Positions 61,614-64,000 of a stretch of 64,000 nt of DNA are shown piece by piece. The stretch is from Streptomyces sp. NBC_00620 (GTDB taxonomy: Bacteria; Actinomycetota; Actinomycetes; Streptomycetales; Streptomycetaceae). Where the stretch lies: the NCBI RefSeq assembly GCF_026341825.1, contig NZ_JAPENY010000001.1, forward strand, positions 2,356,001-2,420,000, in the 5' to 3' direction. A model generated the notes under the pieces. That model saw only the letters and a list, made by a program, of their open reading frames with translations, was not told the origin of the DNA and did not search any database. Made by a program: the position numbers and the translations under genes. Within the stretch, counting starts at the first letter, position 1; each line of letters opens with the position of its first letter.

Positions 61614-61636
61614 GTTACGCTGTGACTTGAGTCACA
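61614..61636. promoter_or_regulatory. cdgB: BldD-like site overlapping a 16-bp palindrome
   Basis: GTTACGCTGTGAC (61614-61626) matches the left half of the recalled BldD box (TnACnCWGnG) well and the right half poorly. It overlaps TGTGACTTGAGTCACA (61621-61636), a 7+7 palindrome. CdgB is a known BldD target in S. coelicolor as I recall. Confidence 0.45.
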
Positions 61637-61792
61637 GGAGCCATATTTTGTTGACCCTGTGTACCGAGTGAGCAGCGCGCTGTGATTCAGTGACTGGGAA
61701 GCTACGCAAGAAGCTACCAACCGGTAGACGAAGAGAACCAGGTACGCCGAAGAGAACCCTGGAGTTGCTGCGAGGTCTCGAGGGGAGGGTGA

Positions 61793-63523
61793 ATGGAGAC
61801 CGAGTCGGAGCCCTACGTCCGTCTTGCGACCCTGCGGCAGCTGCACACGGTGATGGCGGACATGAACACCGCCCGGAGCCTCGCGGACACGCTGCAGACT
61901 GTCGCCGACGGAGTGGTCACCGGCCTCGGCTACGAGCTTGCGTGTGTCAACCTCGTACGCCCGGACGGCGACCTCGTGGTCGCCGCGCTCGCCGGCAACT
62001 CCGCCGCCGAGGCCCTCATCACCGGCCGTGTCGGCTCCCGCGCCTCCTGGGACCGCCGGCTGAACATGGGCGAGGCCTGGGGCGACCTGCGGTTCATACC
62101 GCACACCGAGGGCTGGGTCCTCGACGACGACGACGTACCGCAGTGGTACACCGACGGTCCCGCGCCCCGCTTCGAGGACGAGTGGCACCCCGCCGACCGG
62201 CTCTTCGCGCCGATGTACACGCCCGGCGTCTCCGGCAGCAGCAGTTGCGGAGAACTGATCGGCGTCCTGTCCGTGGACAAGCCGCGCAACGGGCGACGGC
62301 CCGGCGCGTGGGGGCGCGAGGCGCTCCAGATGTACGCGTTCCAGGGCGCCATCGCCATTAGCAACGCGCGTCTACGAGCGAATATGCAGCGTGCACTTGT
62401 CCGGCTGGAGCGCGAACAGCAGGCGCTGCGGGCGAGCGAGGAGAGTTTCCGGCAGGCCTTCGAGTACGCCCCCTCCGGCATGGCCATCGCCGAGATGGGC
62501 GGCGACCAGCACGGGCGGATCCTCCGCACCAACGACGCGCTCTGCCGCCTGCTCCTGCGTCCCGCCTCCGCGATGCGCCGCTACTCCTTCTCCGACCTGG
62601 TCCACCCCGAGGACATCGGCACGCTGCTGCGGACCTCGGCGGAGGGCGGTCGCGCGGAGCTGAGACTCTGCCGCCGCGACAACACCTACGTCTGGGTGTC
62701 CCTGCGCAACTCCGTCGTCGCCGACGCCGCAGACGGCCCCCGGTTTCTGCTCACGCACGTCGAGGACATAGAGGAACGCAAGCGCCGCGAGGTCCAGCTC
62801 GCCCACCGCGCCTCCCACGACTCCCTCACCGGCCTGCCGAACTCCGCCGAGCTGCGCTCCCGGCTCAGCTCCCGCCTCTGTCAGCGCCCGCAGGCCCTCC
62901 CGCCGGGCGCGATCGAGTCGTTGGACGCGGCGTACGGGCACGGGCAGCAGCAGCAGTACGCGGAGCTGCCGGGAGGCGAGCACGGCTCGTACGACGGGAA
63001 CGGTGGCCAGGGTGGCTACGACGGGAACGGGCACAGCTTCGACCCGTGGCCCAGTTCCGAGGCGTACGACGCCTTCGACCACCATGTGCACACCATCGCG
63101 CCCGAGGGCGAGACGGACGACGGCACCAAGGGGCTCGCGGTCCTCTTCTGCGACCTCGACGGCTTCAAGTCGATCAACGACCGGTTCGGGCACAACGCGG
63201 GTGACGAGGTTCTCATCGAGGTCGCGCGCCGGCTGACCAACGTCGTCCGGGACGGCGACACGGTCGCCCGGCTCGGCGGCGACGAGTTCGTGGTGCTCGC
63301 CGACGGGCTCGGCCGGGCCGACGCGCAGGACCTCGCCGTACGGCTGCGGAACGCGATCATCCCGCCCATCAGGGTCGACGGCAGGGCCGTCCGGGTGGGC
63401 GCCAGCTTCGGCATCGGGTGGGCACACTGCGGCATGACGGCGGACGAGGTGCTGAAGTCCGCTGACGAGCGGATGTACATCGAGAAACGGTCTCGTCCCA
63501 AAGCACATCGGCGGGCCGGATAA
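61793..63523 (+). CDS. cdgB: Diguanylate cyclase CdgB (GAF-PAS-GGDEF)
   Basis: 576 aa. A GAF domain (~20-200; LADTLQTVADGVVTGLGYELACVN), PAS/PAC (~215-335; FRQAFEYAPSGMAIAEM, then FLLTHVEDIEERKRRE), and GGDEF (~340-570) with the active motif RLGGDEFVVLAD (~493-504). It makes c-di-GMP, which through BldD controls sporulation. Between DSLTGLPN (~342) and GLAVLFCDLDG (~446) the domain holds a ~75-residue Gly/Gln/Tyr/Asp-rich insert. There is no EAL domain, so it is a synthase only. Confidence 0.93.
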   Translation: METESEPYVRLATLRQLHTVMADMNTARSLADTLQTVADGVVTGLGYELACVNLVRPDGDLVVAALAGNSAAEALITGRVGSRASWDRRLNMGEAWGDLRFIPHTEGWVLDDDDVPQWYTDGPAPRFEDEWHPADRLFAPMYTPGVSGSSSCGELIGVLSVDKPRNGRRPGAWGREALQMYAFQGAIAISNARLRANMQRALVRLEREQQALRASEESFRQAFEYAPSGMAIAEMGGDQHGRILRTNDALCRLLLRPASAMRRYSFSDLVHPEDIGTLLRTSAEGGRAELRLCRRDNTYVWVSLRNSVVADAADGPRFLLTHVEDIEERKRREVQLAHRASHDSLTGLPNSAELRSRLSSRLCQRPQALPPGAIESLDAAYGHGQQQQYAELPGGEHGSYDGNGGQGGYDGNGHSFDPWPSSEAYDAFDHHVHTIAPEGETDDGTKGLAVLFCDLDGFKSINDRFGHNAGDEVLIEVARRLTNVVRDGDTVARLGGDEFVVLADGLGRADAQDLAVRLRNAIIPPIRVDGRAVRVGASFGIGWAHCGMTADEVLKSADERMYIEKRSRPKAHRRAG

Positions 63524-63653
63524 GTCGCAGGTCAGTGGGTCGAAGCGGTGAGGACACCCGTTTGGCCCAGCGAGACCGGGTAGGCTCGCCATTCATCCAT
63601 GCAGTGAATCTGCACCGTCCGCAGCTGTACCGCACCCGCTAGGAGACCAAGGG

Positions 63654-64000
63654 ATGACGCCCGGCAACAACGGCGCGAGCACGCCCGAGGACGATGACCC
63701 GTTCGGCTATCTCTACGAGGATGGCCAGGCCAACGGAGCCACCCCGCCCAGTGGAGGCGGCGGCTACGGTTACCCGGGCTCGGTCAACAGGGTGCGTGCG
63801 GTAGGCGAGCGCCGCAACGGACCGCAGCAGGGCGGGCAGGGCGCGTACGGCCAGCAGGCCCCGACCGCGCAGTACGGCCAGCCGCAGGCTTTCGGCCAGC
63901 CCCCGGCCTACGGCCAGCAGGTGCCGCAGCAGTCCCAGGCCTACGGCCAGCCGAACCCGAACTACGCCGCACCCGAGACCGTCCCCGGTGGCGCGCCCAC
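63654..64000 (+). CDS. Gln/Gly/Tyr-rich protein, 3' end outside window
   Basis: ATG 63654 with AGGAG 14 nt upstream; ~115 residues are visible before the window ends. It starts MTPGNNGASTPEDDDPFGYLYEDG and continues with a low-complexity stretch of YGQQ, YGQP and FGQP units (prion-like composition). Such N-terminal tails are common in Streptomyces membrane or kinase-associated proteins. A globular or TM part is expected downstream. Function unknown. It is the next gene after cdgB, separated by 130 bp. Confidence 0.75.
   Translation, partial: MTPGNNGASTPEDDDPFGYLYEDGQANGATPPSGGGGYGYPGSVNRVRAVGERRNGPQQGGQGAYGQQAPTAQYGQPQAFGQPPAYGQQVPQQSQAYGQPNPNYAAPETVPGGAP

Larger units (their letters stand above)
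61397..61792. other. cdgB: Regulatory region upstream of cdgB
   Basis: About 395 bp between divergent genes. Contains a perfect 21-bp tandem repeat (61537-61578), a BldD-like site (61614-61626), a TGTGACT-TG-AGTCACA palindrome (61621-61636) and an AT-rich TTTTGTTGACC at ~61646. The last 40 bp lead to GGGGAGGG before ATG 61793. Confidence 0.65.

Overview
The window is high-GC actinobacterial DNA with strong third-position GC bias, GTG starts and GTGA/ATGA gene overlaps. Its contents (mycothiol synthesis, PhoR-PhoP-PhoU, CarD, MsiK, CdgB, an HbhA-like protein, Tat signals) point to the core of a Streptomyces chromosome. From memory, the gene order follows the part of the S. coelicolor map that carries mshA, gpm, phoU/phoRP, carD-ispDF-cysS, msiK, a SoxR-controlled quinone reductase, terD and cdgB. 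That correspondence is recalled and was not computed here.

Region by region. 1-8.4 kb is accessory metabolism and regulation: an APH-fold kinase cut by the window edge, a two-TM protein, a quinone oxidoreductase divergent from a TetR regulator, a HelD-like ATPase, an SDR coupled to a Ddn-hemerythrin fusion, and a mycothiol-dependent isomerase-like protein. 8.5-10.4 kb is an XRE regulator / HbhA-like / DUF2516 block with the same order as Rv0474-0476. 10.4-24.3 kb holds a receiver-PP2C phosphatase, an NlpC/P60 hydrolase, mshA with a YbjN-like partner, a Tat-secreted beta-helix enzyme, methyltransferases, an AraC/DUF2000 pair, an amidase, an MFS pump and gpm. 24.3-29.8 kb is an accessory patch: a secreted ice-binding/collagen-like protein bracketed by a direct repeat of the gpm 3' end, small proteins of unknown function, a 5'-truncated esterase, a Tat-secreted SMP-30-like protein and a cysteine-rich microprotein. 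29.9-43.8 kb is conserved housekeeping: phoU / phoRP with a PHO box between them, carD, ispDF, cysS, rlmB, a DoxX-like protein, a nucleotidyltransferase and msiK. 44.2-45.8 kb is a lone TnpB gene beside tRNA-Thr. 45.9-61.4 kb mixes secreted, regulatory and redox genes, including a second quinone oxidoreductase with a SoxR-type promoter. 61.4 kb to the end is cdgB and the start of a Gln/Gly/Tyr-rich protein.

How the parts connect. Two quinone oxidoreductases 51 kb apart carry the same 18-bp SoxR-like operator inside a 19-bp promoter spacer, so they probably form one redox response. The phoU/phoRP intergenic region has four 11-bp PHO-box units. Several genes (HelD, gpm, cysS, the M1 peptidase, the flavin reductase) have a -10 hexamer 6-7 nt before the start codon, which suggests leaderless mRNAs. 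Two copies of a ~205-225 bp intergenic element with 25-bp inverted ends occur in opposite orientation. No CRISPR array, rRNA, integrase, prophage or large biosynthetic cluster is visible.
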